Assembly: GCF_006782915.1 (NCBI RefSeq)
Contig: NZ_VCNP01000040.1
Location: 124,001 to 188,000, forward strand
Reading direction: 5' to 3'
Origin: Streptomyces calvus
GTDB taxonomy: Bacteria > Actinomycetota > Actinomycetes > Streptomycetales > Streptomycetaceae
DNA length: 64,000 nt
Each line of letters starts with the position of its first letter. The first letter of the stretch is position 1. The position numbers were made by a program, and so were the translations under genes. A model generated the notes under the pieces. It made no database searches and was not told where the DNA came from. It saw nothing but the letters and a program-made list of their open reading frames with translations. This document shows positions 9,000-16,752 of this stretch, piece after piece.

Positions 9000-10121
9000 T
9001 CAGCGGCGCGACATGTAGATGTCGAGCGCCTTGTGGAGCAGCTTGTTCAGCGGGAAGTCCCACTCGCCGAGGTACTCGGCCGCCTGGCCGCCGGTGCCCA
9101 CCTTGAACTGGATCAGACCGAAGAGGTGGTCGGTCTCGTCCAGCGAGTCGGAGATGCCGCGCAGGTCGTAGACGGTGGCGCCGAGCGCGTAGGCGTCGCG
9201 CAGCATCCGCCACTGCATCGCGTTCGAGGGCCGCACCTCACGGCCGATGTTGTCGGAGGCGCCGTAGGAGTACCAGACGTGCCCGCCGACGATCAGCATC
9301 GTCGCCGCGGACAGGTTCACGCCGTTGTGCCGGGCGAAGTACAGCCGCATGCGGTTGGGGTCCTCGGTGTTGAGGGCCGTCCACATGCGCTGGAAGTACG
9401 ACAGCGGGCGGGGCCGGAAGTGGTCGCGCACGGCCGTGATCTCGTACAGCCGCTGCCACTCGGCCAGGTCCTCGTAACCGCCCTGGACGACCTCGACGCC
9501 GGCCTTCTCGGCCTTCTTGATGTTGCGGCGCCACAGCTGGTTGAAGTTCTTGTGGACCTCTTCCAGGGACCGGTTGGCCAGCGGCACCTGGTAGACGTAG
9601 CGGGGCTGGACGTCACCGAAGCCGGCGCCGCCGTCCTCACCCTGCTGCCAGCCCATGCGGCGCAGCTTGTCGGCCACCTCGAAGGCGCGGGGCTCGATGA
9701 AGTCGGCCTCCAGGTCGCGCAGGCGCTTGACGTCCTGGTCCTGGATGCCCTTCTTGATGGTCGACGCCTCCCAGCGCCGGATGATCACCGGGGGGCCCAT
9801 CTTCACGGAGAACGCGCCCTGCTGCTTCAGGTGGGCGAGCATCGGCTCGATCCACTCCTGGAGATTCGGCGCGAACCAGTTGATGACCGGGCCCTCGGGC
9901 AGGTAGGCGAGGTAGCGCTTGATCTTGGGCAACTGCCGGTAGAGGACGAGCCCGGCGCCGACCAGCTCACCGGTCCGGTCGTCGAACCAGCCGAGGTTCT
10001 CCGAGCGCCATTCCGCCTTGACGTCAGCCCAGGCCGGGACCTGCATGTGACTCGCCGACGGCAGGCTCTGGATGTAGGCCAGATGCTGCTCGCGACTGAT
10101 GGTCCTCAGGGTCAGGCTCAT
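9000..10121 (-). CDS. femX: FemABX-family peptidoglycan bridge aminoacyltransferase
   Basis: The 373-residue protein is a double GNAT-like Fem ligase. Visible family features include WADVKAEW near the N-terminus, LPKIKRYLAYLPEGPV, a Lys/Glu-rich helical arm around residues 190-215 and the C-terminal YDLRGISDSLDETDHL segment. The start has a GAGGAG site. FemX enzymes use aminoacyl-tRNA to add the first residue of the interpeptide bridge to lipid II. In S. coelicolor the corresponding gene (SCO3904 from memory) adds Gly and is the counterpart of VanK. It is followed by the racemase-like gene on the same strand. Confidence 0.88.
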   Translation of the reverse strand: MSLTLRTISREQHLAYIQSLPSASHMQVPAWADVKAEWRSENLGWFDDRTGELVGAGLVLYRQLPKIKRYLAYLPEGPVINWFAPNLQEWIEPMLAHLKQQGAFSVKMGPPVIIRRWEASTIKKGIQDQDVKRLRDLEADFIEPRAFEVADKLRRMGWQQGEDGGAGFGDVQPRYVYQVPLANRSLEEVHKNFNQLWRRNIKKAEKAGVEVVQGGYEDLAEWQRLYEITAVRDHFRPRPLSYFQRMWTALNTEDPNRMRLYFARHNGVNLSAATMLIVGGHVWYSYGASDNIGREVRPSNAMQWRMLRDAYALGATVYDLRGISDSLDETDHLFGLIQFKVGTGGQAAEYLGEWDFPLNKLLHKALDIYMSRR

Positions 10122-10227
10122 TCGGGGCGCTCCTCGGGCTGGTGTGTCCCCATGGGTTCAGGGGCTCCGGCTCTCGCGCGAAGCCTACTGCGCCGTGGGG
10201 CCGCCCCGGTTGGGCGCACGGGACCTT

Positions 10228-10255
10228 CGCCCCGGCACGTCGCCCGGCCGGGGCG
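10228..10255 (-). terminator. GC-rich hairpin between small membrane gene and femX
   Basis: A 9-bp inverted repeat (10228-10236 with 10247-10255) lies downstream of the reverse-strand gene ending at 10298. It probably ends that transcript before femX. Confidence 0.5.
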
Positions 10256-10297
10256 CTCGACGATGTTCGGAAGGGGGTGCCTGACGGTCGGTCGCGG

Positions 10298-10612
10298 TCA
10301 GTCGAAGAGTCCGCCGAAGAGTCCACCGTGCGCCATGCCCAGGAAGAAGCCGACCGCGGAGGCGCCGAGGCCCAGGATGAGGCCGAAGCGCTCGCGCGTC
10401 GTCACCGAGACCCACTGGCCGTACGCGCCGGTGATGATTCCCACCAGGCCGGTCCAGGAGCTCAGCAGATGCAGGTGGTGGAACATCGCCGTGATGAAGG
10501 ACGTCACGCCCAGCACCAGGGTCACCGCGAGCAGGGTGTCCTGGAGCGGATGGGGCTTGCCGTCCGTGGCGAAGAGTCCTCCGGCGGTGTTGGGTCGCAA
10601 TGCCTGTGCCAT
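10298..10612 (-). CDS. Small conserved membrane protein of unknown function
   Basis: The 104-residue protein starts at ATG 10612 with an AGGAGG site. It has a short polar N-terminus (MAQALRPNTAGGLFATDGK), then about three hydrophobic segments (roughly 24-45, 50-66, 74-98) ending in a Gly/Phe-rich MAHGGLFGGLFD tail. I do not recognise a functional family beyond a Streptomyces-type small integral membrane protein. It is divergent from rpsF, with 314 bp between them holding promoters for both and a TACACA-N5-TGTGTA inverted repeat at 10651-10667. Confidence 0.65.
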   Translation of the reverse strand: MAQALRPNTAGGLFATDGKPHPLQDTLLAVTLVLGVTSFITAMFHHLHLLSSWTGLVGIITGAYGQWVSVTTRERFGLILGLGASAVGFFLGMAHGGLFGGLFD

Positions 10613-10650
10613 GGGGCACCTCCTGCGAAAGGCGGCGGATCGTAGCGCCA

Positions 10651-10667
10651 TACACACCCGATGTGTA
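10651..10667. promoter_or_regulatory. Inverted repeat in divergent promoter region
   Basis: TACACA, five bases, TGTGTA, located 39 bp upstream of the small membrane gene start and 260 bp upstream of rpsF. A possible operator; no regulator is identified. Confidence 0.3.
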
Positions 10668-10879
10668 CAGATTGACGGCCCCTACGGCCGGATTTCAACC
10701 GGAAGCCGCTGTGCGGGTAGTCTGTAGCGTCTGCACCGGTGTCTGTTCCGGACAGAGCCAGGCGGGGACAGGGCCCACGGTCCGTCCCGGTCGGCACTGG
10801 AGATCGCCGCCCGGCCTCGATTGTCAGTGGCGGCTGTTTTACTGACAGGCATCGTTGCGCAACGCATCACGACCCTCCT

Positions 10880-10898
10880 GCCACGGAACGACCGTGGC
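10880..10898 (+). promoter_or_regulatory. rpsF leader hairpin
   Basis: CCACGG-AACGA-CCGTGG (10881-10897) forms a hairpin in the rpsF 5' leader about 30 nt before the start. S6/S18 operons of other bacteria are autoregulated by a leader stem-loop bound by S6:S18. This could be the actinobacterial counterpart, but the match to that motif is not verified. Confidence 0.3.
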
Positions 10899-10926
10899 CG
10901 CTGAGTCCAAAGGAGGGGGGTTCCAC

Positions 10927-11217
10927 ATGCGTCACTACGAGGTGATGGTCATCCTCGACCCCGACATCGAGGAGCGCGCTGTCTCCCCGCTGATCGAGAA
11001 CTTCCTTTCTGTCGTCCGTGACGGCGGCGGAAAGGTCGAGAAGGTCGACACCTGGGGCCGTCGTCGTCTCTCGTACGAGATCAAGAAGAAGCCCGAGGGC
11101 ATCTACTCGGTCATCGACCTGCAGGCCGAGCCTGCGGTCGTCAAGGAGCTCGACCGCCAGATGAACCTGAACGAGTCGGTCCTCCGGACCAAGGTCCTCC
11201 GTCCCGAGACCCACTGA
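10927..11217 (+). CDS. rpsF: 30S ribosomal protein S6
   Basis: The 96-residue protein begins MRHYEVMVILDPDIEERAV and contains WGRRRLSYEIKKKPEGIY, the S6 signature. The ATG at 10927 has an AAAGGAGG ribosome site. S6 binds S18 on the platform of the small subunit. It is the first gene of rpsF-ssb-rpsR-rplI, the standard bacterial order. Confidence 0.97.
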   Translation: MRHYEVMVILDPDIEERAVSPLIENFLSVVRDGGGKVEKVDTWGRRRLSYEIKKKPEGIYSVIDLQAEPAVVKELDRQMNLNESVLRTKVLRPETH

Positions 11218-11294
11218 GCCTTCCGCTCAGCTGATCTCGGGTTCCGAGTAGCAGCACAAAGCAGCCAGCAGCAAACCCGCCGAGAGGTTCCCCC

Positions 11295-11876
11295 ATGGCA
11301 GGCGAGACCGTCATCACGGTCGTCGGCAACCTTGTCGATGACCCCGAGCTGCGCTTCACCCCGTCCGGTGCGGCCGTCGCGAAGTTCCGTGTCGCGTCGA
11401 CTCCGCGCACCTTCGACCGTCAGACGAACGAGTGGAAGGACGGCGAGAGCCTGTTCCTGACCTGCTCGGTCTGGCGTCAGGCGGCGGAGAACGTCGCCGA
11501 GTCGCTCCAGCGAGGCATGCGCGTGATTGTGCAGGGCCGGCTGAAGCAGCGGTCCTACGAGGACCGTGAGGGCGTCAAGCGCACGGTCTACGAGCTGGAC
11601 GTCGAGGAAGTCGGCGCCAGCCTGCGCAACGCCACGGCCAAGGTCACCAAGACCACCGGCCGCGGTGGCCAGGGCGGCTACGGCGGCGGTGGCGGCCAGG
11701 GTGGCGGCGGCTGGGGCGGTGGCCCCGGTGGCGGCCAGCAGGGTGGCGGCGCTCCCGCCGACGACCCCTGGGCGACCGGTGCTCCCGCCGGTGGCCAGCA
11801 GCAGGGCGGTGGCGGCGGCTGGGGCGGTGGCTCCGGCGGCAGCGGCGGCGGCTACTCGGACGAGCCCCCCTTCTAG
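11295..11876 (+). CDS. ssb: Single-stranded DNA-binding protein
   Basis: The 193-residue protein has an OB-fold ssDNA-binding domain at about 1-110 (VGNLVDDPELRFTPSG, FLTCSVWRQAAENVAESL), a long Gly/Gln-rich flexible linker (about 120-185) and the acidic tip DEPPF, which recruits partner proteins in replication and repair. Its place between rpsF and rpsR marks it as the main housekeeping SsbA rather than the sporulation paralogue SsbB. It is probably cotranscribed with rpsF, 77 bp away. Confidence 0.96.
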   Translation: MAGETVITVVGNLVDDPELRFTPSGAAVAKFRVASTPRTFDRQTNEWKDGESLFLTCSVWRQAAENVAESLQRGMRVIVQGRLKQRSYEDREGVKRTVYELDVEEVGASLRNATAKVTKTTGRGGQGGYGGGGGQGGGGWGGGPGGGQQGGGAPADDPWATGAPAGGQQQGGGGGWGGGSGGSGGGYSDEPPF

Positions 11877-11919
11877 GGCGGGCCGTACCCACACTTCTTG
11901 ATCACACAGGAGAATCACC

Positions 11920-12156
11920 ATGGCGAAGCCGCCTGTGCGCAAGCCGAAGAAGAAGGTCTGCGCATTCTGCAAGGACAAGGTCACGTACGTGGACTACAAG
12001 GACACGAACATGCTGCGGAAGTTCATTTCCGACCGCGGCAAGATCCGTGCCCGCCGCGTGACCGGCAACTGCACGCAGCACCAGCGTGACGTCGCCACGG
12101 CCGTCAAGAACAGCCGTGAGATGGCGCTGCTGCCCTACACCTCCACCGCGCGATAA
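11920..12156 (+). CDS. rpsR: 30S ribosomal protein S18, zinc-binding form
   Basis: The 78-residue protein contains CAFCKDK near the N-terminus and NCTQHQRDVATAVKNSREMALLPY at the C-terminus in two adjoining parts. The CxxC plus C/H ligands mark the zinc-containing (C+) type. Streptomyces usually carries a second, zinc-free paralogue used under zinc starvation elsewhere in the chromosome. Here it lies 43 bp after ssb and 18 bp before rplI. Confidence 0.96.
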   Translation: MAKPPVRKPKKKVCAFCKDKVTYVDYKDTNMLRKFISDRGKIRARRVTGNCTQHQRDVATAVKNSREMALLPYTSTAR

Positions 12157-12174
12157 GGGAAGGGTGACCGACTC

Positions 12175-12621
12175 ATGAAGATCATCCTCACCCACGAGGT
12201 CACCGGCCTCGGTGCCGCGGGCGACGTCGTCGACGTCAAGGACGGTTACGCTCGCAACTACCTGGTCCCGCGCAAGCTCGCGATCCGCTGGACCAAGGGC
12301 GGCGAGAAGGACGTCGAGCAGATCCGTCGTGCTCGCAAGATCCACGAGATCCAGACCATCGAGCAGGCCAACCAGGTGAAGGCCCAGCTCGAGGGCGTCA
12401 AGGTCCGCCTGGCCGTCCGCTCCGGCGACGCCGGTCGTCTCTTCGGTTCCGTCACCCCGGCCGACATCGCTTCCGCGATCAAGGCCGCCGGTGGTCCCGA
12501 GGTCGACAAGCGCCGCATCGAGCTGGGCGCGCCGATCAAGACGCTGGGCGCCCACGAGACGTCCGTGCGTCTGCACCCCGAGGTTGCCGCCAAGGTCAAC
12601 ATCGAGGTTGTCGCTGCCTGA
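12175..12621 (+). CDS. rplI: 50S ribosomal protein L9
   Basis: The 148-residue protein begins MKIILTHEVTGLGAAGDVVD and has the GYARNYLVPRKLA motif of the N-terminal rRNA-binding domain, a long central helix and a C-terminal domain (FGSVTPADIA). It is the last gene of the operon; a hairpin terminator and a parS site follow. Confidence 0.97.
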   Translation: MKIILTHEVTGLGAAGDVVDVKDGYARNYLVPRKLAIRWTKGGEKDVEQIRRARKIHEIQTIEQANQVKAQLEGVKVRLAVRSGDAGRLFGSVTPADIASAIKAAGGPEVDKRRIELGAPIKTLGAHETSVRLHPEVAAKVNIEVVAA

Positions 12622-12646
12622 GCGCAGCACTCGCTGAAGCAGTGAG

Positions 12647-12683
12647 CATGGGGGCCGCACCCTTCGGGGAGCGGCCCCCATGG
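12647..12683. terminator. Bidirectional terminator between rplI and MATE gene
   Basis: A perfect 12-bp inverted repeat (12647-12658 with 12672-12683) lies between convergent genes, immediately before a parS site. Confidence 0.8.
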
Positions 12684-12688
12684 CCATG

Positions 12689-12702
12689 TTTCACGTGAAA
12701 CG
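12689..12702. other. parS: parS site (exact)
   Basis: GTTTCACGTGAAAC in the 80-bp gap between convergent rplI and the MATE gene, ending two bases before the MATE stop codon. Confidence 0.9.
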
Positions 12703-12703
12703 G

Positions 12704-14041
12704 TCAGCGCGCTGCGCCCGTGACGATCCAGCGCCCCGAACGGGTACGGATCCACAGCGTCAGCATGCGCATCGTCATCATGAGGGTCATCGCGGCCCAG
12801 AGCGCGGTGAGCCCGCCGCCGAACGTCGGAACCAGCAGGGCGACGGGAGTGAACACGGCGAGGGTCAGCAGCATCGCCCATGCCAGGTACGGTCCGTCGC
12901 CGGCGCCCATCAGTACGCCGTCGAGCACGAAGACGATGCCGCAGATCGGCTGGGACAGGGCCACGATCACCAGGGCAGGCAGTGCCGCGTCCTTGACGGT
13001 GGCATCGCTGGTGAACAAGGGCAGGAACACCGGCCGGGCGAGGACGACCAGTACACCGAGGACGACACCGACCGCGATCCCCCACTCGACCATGCGTCGG
13101 CATGCCTCGCGGGCGCCCTGGGTGTCACCGGCGCCGAGATAGCGCCCGATGATGGCCTGCCCGGCGATGGCGATGGCGTCCAGCGCGAACGCCAGCAGAC
13201 TCCACAGGGAGAGGATGATCTGGTGGGCTGCGATGTCGGAGTCGCCGAGACGGGCTGCGACAGCCGTCGCGATCATGAGGATGGCCCGGAGTGAGAGGGT
13301 GCGCACCAGCAGCGGAACGCCTGCCTGGGCCGAGGCCCTGATCCCGGCGGCGTCGGGGCGCAGCGACGCCCCGTGCTTGCGTGCCCCGCGCACGACCACC
13401 GTCAGATAGACGGCGGCCATGCCGCACTGGGCGATGACGGTGCCCCAGGCGGAGCCGGCGATGCCGAGGTCGGCGCCGTAGACCAGCCCGACATTGAGCA
13501 CGCCGTTGGCGACGAAGCCGGCGATGGCCACGTAGAGGGGTGTCTTCGTGTCCTGGAGCCCGCGCAGCACTCCGGTCGCGGCGAGCACGATCAGCATGGC
13601 CGGTATGCCGAGCGAGGAGATCCTCAGGTAGGTGGTCGCGTAGGGAGCCGCCGTGTCCGAGGCACCGAAGAGGTCGACGAGGGCCGGTGCCGTGGGCAGG
13701 ACGACGGCCATGACCGAGACGCCGAGGAGGATGGCCAGCCAGATGCCGTCCATGCCCTGGCGGATGGCCGACGAAAGGTCGCCGGCCCCGACGCGCCGGG
13801 CGACGGCGGCCGTGGTGGCGTACGCAAGGAAGACGAAGACGCTGACGGCGGTCAGCAGCAGGGCCGAGGCGACGCCGAGGCCGGCGAGTTGGGCGGTGCC
13901 GAGATGGCCGACGATGGCGCTGTCGGCCATGACGAAGAGGGGCTCGGCGACGAGTGCGCCGAACGCCGGGACGGCGAGCATGACGATCTCTCGGTCGTGC
14001 TTCCGTCGGGCGGCTCGGGGGCGCGCGGGGGCCTGTGTCAT
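12704..14041 (-). CDS. MATE-family (DinF-like) multidrug/organic-cation exporter
   Basis: The protein of about 445 residues has 12 membrane helices in two related MatE halves (EPLFVMADSAIVGHLGTAQLA in the first; a second block around AHQIILSLWSLLAFALDAIA). It is a Na+ or H+ coupled multidrug/toxin exporter of the DinF subgroup. The start is uncertain: ATG 14041 is preferred, while TTG 14050 and GTG 14047 are in frame, and none has a clear ribosome site. It is divergent from dnaB, with a DnaA-box-rich gap of about 460 bp between them. Confidence 0.88.
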   Translation of the reverse strand: MTQAPARPRAARRKHDREIVMLAVPAFGALVAEPLFVMADSAIVGHLGTAQLAGLGVASALLLTAVSVFVFLAYATTAAVARRVGAGDLSSAIRQGMDGIWLAILLGVSVMAVVLPTAPALVDLFGASDTAAPYATTYLRISSLGIPAMLIVLAATGVLRGLQDTKTPLYVAIAGFVANGVLNVGLVYGADLGIAGSAWGTVIAQCGMAAVYLTVVVRGARKHGASLRPDAAGIRASAQAGVPLLVRTLSLRAILMIATAVAARLGDSDIAAHQIILSLWSLLAFALDAIAIAGQAIIGRYLGAGDTQGAREACRRMVEWGIAVGVVLGVLVVLARPVFLPLFTSDATVKDAALPALVIVALSQPICGIVFVLDGVLMGAGDGPYLAWAMLLTLAVFTPVALLVPTFGGGLTALWAAMTLMMTMRMLTLWIRTRSGRWIVTGAAR

Positions 14042-14055
14042 GTGCACCAATCTAA

Positions 14056-14318
14056 TCGTCCACAGGTAAGAGATGCAAAGGTTTGTTGCCCCTTACTTAG
14101 TGGCTCTGGGTGTGGGCTTGCGTACACCTCATGAAGCGATCTTGATCCGACTGGGGAAGTTTTTCTTCTGCACAGCCGGTGGACGGTAAACATGCAGGTC
14201 AGACGGGTGGTCGTACGGAAGTTCCGGGCTTGTTCACAGCACTGTCCACCGGCTCGTGCACAGGTTTCGCGGGGTTCTCCACAGCAATGGGGCGGTCATC
14301 CACATGGCCTGTGGATAA
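14056..14318. other. DnaA-box-like group upstream of dnaB
   Basis: Six sites resemble the DnaA box TTRTCCACA: 14056-14064, 14230-14238, 14275-14283, 14296-14304 (one mismatch each), 14310-14318 (perfect, reverse) and a weaker one at about 14242. They fill most of the non-coding gap between the MATE gene and dnaB (14042-14501). The rest of the gap shows no gene and presumably holds the dnaB promoter. Confidence 0.55.
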
Positions 14319-14501
14319 CCAGATTGGCTGACGGTGCCGACGGGCCTACGGTGGTCCGGCGTCTGCTCCGTCCGCTCCCTTTCAAAATCGCCACATTTCC
14401 GGCGCGCGACAAACGGAGTCGGGCCTCTTTATTTGTCAGTGCCGTGCCGTAGAACAGAGGGCACGGCGAGGTCCGCTCGGCGGACGGGAGGAGGTGGCTC
14501 G

Positions 14502-15980
14502 GTGAGCATTTCCGAGCCCTTGGACGACCCGTGGGCCGACAGCGGCCCCAGTGATCGTCTGCCCGCCTCCCGCCGGCGCGAGGACCGGGGCCGGGGCCGC
14601 GACGAGCAGCACGACCGGGGCCCGGACAGTGGTGCCTGGGACGGTGGGGGCTCGGCGTTCGAGAGGGTGCCGCCGCAGGACCTCGAGGCCGAGCAGTCCG
14701 TTCTGGGCGGCATGCTGCTGTCCAAGGACGCCATCGCCGACGTGGTCGAGATCCTCAAGGGCCACGACTTCTACAAGCCGGCCCACGAGACCATCTACAC
14801 GGCCATCCTCGACGTCTACGCCAAGGGCGAGCCGGCCGACCCCATCACCATCGCCGCCGAGCTGACCAAGCGCGGCGAGATCAACAAGGTCGGCGGGGCC
14901 TCCTACCTGCACAACCTCGTCCAGACGGTGCCCACGGCGGCCAATGCGGCGTACTACGCCGAGATCGTGCACGAGCGCGCGGTGCTGCGCCGGCTGGTCG
15001 AGGCGGGCACGCGCATCACGCAGATGGGATACGCGGCCGACGACGACGTCGACGAGATCGTCAACCGCGCGCAGGCCGAGATCTACGCGGTCACCGAGCA
15101 GCGCACCAGTGAGGACTACCTGCCGCTCGGCGACATCATGGAGGGCGCCCTCGACGAGATCGAGGCGATCGGGTCGCGCAGCGGCGAGATGACCGGGGTG
15201 CCCACGGGGTTCACCGACTTCGACTCGCTCACGAACGGCCTGCACCCGGGGCAGATGATCGTCATCGCCGCGCGTCCCGCGATGGGCAAGTCGACGCTCG
15301 CCCTGGACTTCGCGCGGGCCGCGTCCATCAAGAACAACCTGCCCAGCGTCATCTTCTCGCTGGAGATGGGGCGCAACGAGATCGCGATGCGTCTGCTGTC
15401 CGCCGAGGCCAGGGTCGCCCTGCACCACATGCGCTCGGGCACGATGACGGACGAGGACTGGACGCGTCTGGCCCGCCGGATGCCGGACGTCTCGGCGGCA
15501 CCGCTCTACATCGACGACTCCCCGAACCTGTCGATGATGGAGATCCGCGCCAAGTGCCGCCGCCTGAAGCAGCGCAACGATCTCAAGCTGGTCGTCATCG
15601 ACTACCTCCAGCTGATGCAGTCCGGCGGCTCCAAGCGCGCCGAGAGCCGACAGCAGGAGGTATCGGACATGTCCCGTAACCTCAAGCTGCTCGCCAAGGA
15701 ACTGGAGATCCCGGTCATCGCGCTCTCCCAGCTCAACCGTGGCCCCGAACAGCGCACCGACAAGAAGCCGATGGTCTCCGACCTGCGTGAGTCCGGCTCC
15801 ATCGAGCAGGACGCCGACATGGTCATCCTGCTGCACCGCGAGGACGCCTACGAGAAGGAGTCCCCGCGCGCCGGGGAGGCGGACCTGATCGTGGCGAAGC
15901 ACCGAAACGGCCCCACGGCGACGATCACGGTCGCCTTCCAGGGCCACTACTCACGCTTCGTGGACATGGCCCAGACCTGA
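14502..15980 (+). CDS. dnaB: Replicative DNA helicase DnaB
   Basis: The 492-residue protein starts at GTG 14502 with GGGAGGAGG upstream. It has a charged N-terminal extension (1-45), a DnaB N-terminal domain (about 50-150, PPQDLEAEQSVLGGMLLSK) and a RecA-like motor with Walker A (ARPAMGKSTLA, about 258-268) and the Walker B/DYLQLM region, ending with SDLRESGSIEQDADMV in the C-terminal half. No intein interrupts it. It is the hexameric helicase of the fork. Longer in-frame starts lack a ribosome site. Confidence 0.96.
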   Translation: MSISEPLDDPWADSGPSDRLPASRRREDRGRGRDEQHDRGPDSGAWDGGGSAFERVPPQDLEAEQSVLGGMLLSKDAIADVVEILKGHDFYKPAHETIYTAILDVYAKGEPADPITIAAELTKRGEINKVGGASYLHNLVQTVPTAANAAYYAEIVHERAVLRRLVEAGTRITQMGYAADDDVDEIVNRAQAEIYAVTEQRTSEDYLPLGDIMEGALDEIEAIGSRSGEMTGVPTGFTDFDSLTNGLHPGQMIVIAARPAMGKSTLALDFARAASIKNNLPSVIFSLEMGRNEIAMRLLSAEARVALHHMRSGTMTDEDWTRLARRMPDVSAAPLYIDDSPNLSMMEIRAKCRRLKQRNDLKLVVIDYLQLMQSGGSKRAESRQQEVSDMSRNLKLLAKELEIPVIALSQLNRGPEQRTDKKPMVSDLRESGSIEQDADMVILLHREDAYEKESPRAGEADLIVAKHRNGPTATITVAFQGHYSRFVDMAQT

Positions 15981-16523
15981 CCCCGGCGGTTGCGCAGTGC
16001 CGGCCCGCCACTCGTCTTCGAGGATGCTGAACACGTCGGAGTCTCGCCAACCGTCCCGGATCAGCGCGGTGTGACGGTGACGTCCTTCTCGTGTCATGCC
16101 GAGCTTGCCGAGCACCCGTGCCGACCCGAGGTTCCGAGGGTCACAGGTGGCGTAGATGCGGTGAAGCCCGAGATCCTTGAACCCGCGCGCCAGTAGTTCC
16201 GTGCCGATGGCCGTTCCCACGCCCTGTCCCCAGACCTCGGGATGCACCGCATAGGTGATCTCTCCCTGACGTTGTCCTCGGTTCCGGACGTGAAGCTCCC
16301 CCATGCCGACCGTGTCGCCATCGACACGCGCTACAAAGGCGAACCGCTGTTGAGGTGTGTGGGACCAGGCCTCGACCGCAGTTGCCACGAACGCGCGCGT
16401 CTGCTCTTCGGTGTTCGGTCCCCAGGTCTGGTAGCGGCAGACCTGGGCCAGGGAAGCCCAGGAGTGGACAGCTCGCCAGTCTGCGAGCTCGATCCTGCTC
16501 AAGTGCACCGAGGGTCGAGCCAC
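15951..16523 (-). CDS. GNAT N-acetyltransferase (RimJ/RimL type)
   Basis: The protein of about 190 residues has RimJ/RimL motifs: RFAFVARVDGDTVGMGELHV, the acetyl-CoA loop GQGVGTAIG and the C-terminal GSARVLGKLGMTREG segment. GTG 16523 is my start, but ribosome-site evidence is weak and the frame extends to 16592. The gene is convergent with dnaB and its 3' end overlaps the dnaB coding end by 30 bp. Base composition looks less GC-rich than the neighbours, which suggests a more recent arrival. Substrate unknown. Confidence 0.7.
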   Translation of the reverse strand: MARPSVHLSRIELADWRAVHSWASLAQVCRYQTWGPNTEEQTRAFVATAVEAWSHTPQQRFAFVARVDGDTVGMGELHVRNRGQRQGEITYAVHPEVWGQGVGTAIGTELLARGFKDLGLHRIYATCDPRNLGSARVLGKLGMTREGRHRHTALIRDGWRDSDVFSILEDEWRAGTAQPPGSGLGHVHEA

Positions 16524-16752
16524 AGACCGATCTTGCCAGACACGGTCACACCGACCTACCGGTGCGGAACAGGCACTTGAAGAACATGACAAACGCTGCG
16601 GGATTCCAGCAACGACCGCTTCTGGGGCGGCACATGAAACCGTAGGTCACAAAGCTGACGCTGAATCAGATGGAGAGCCTCCAGGCGGTTGCCGGGATCG
16701 GCGGTGGCCGCGGAATCGAGTGCGCCGGCACGGGACGTGCTGGACTGAGGGC

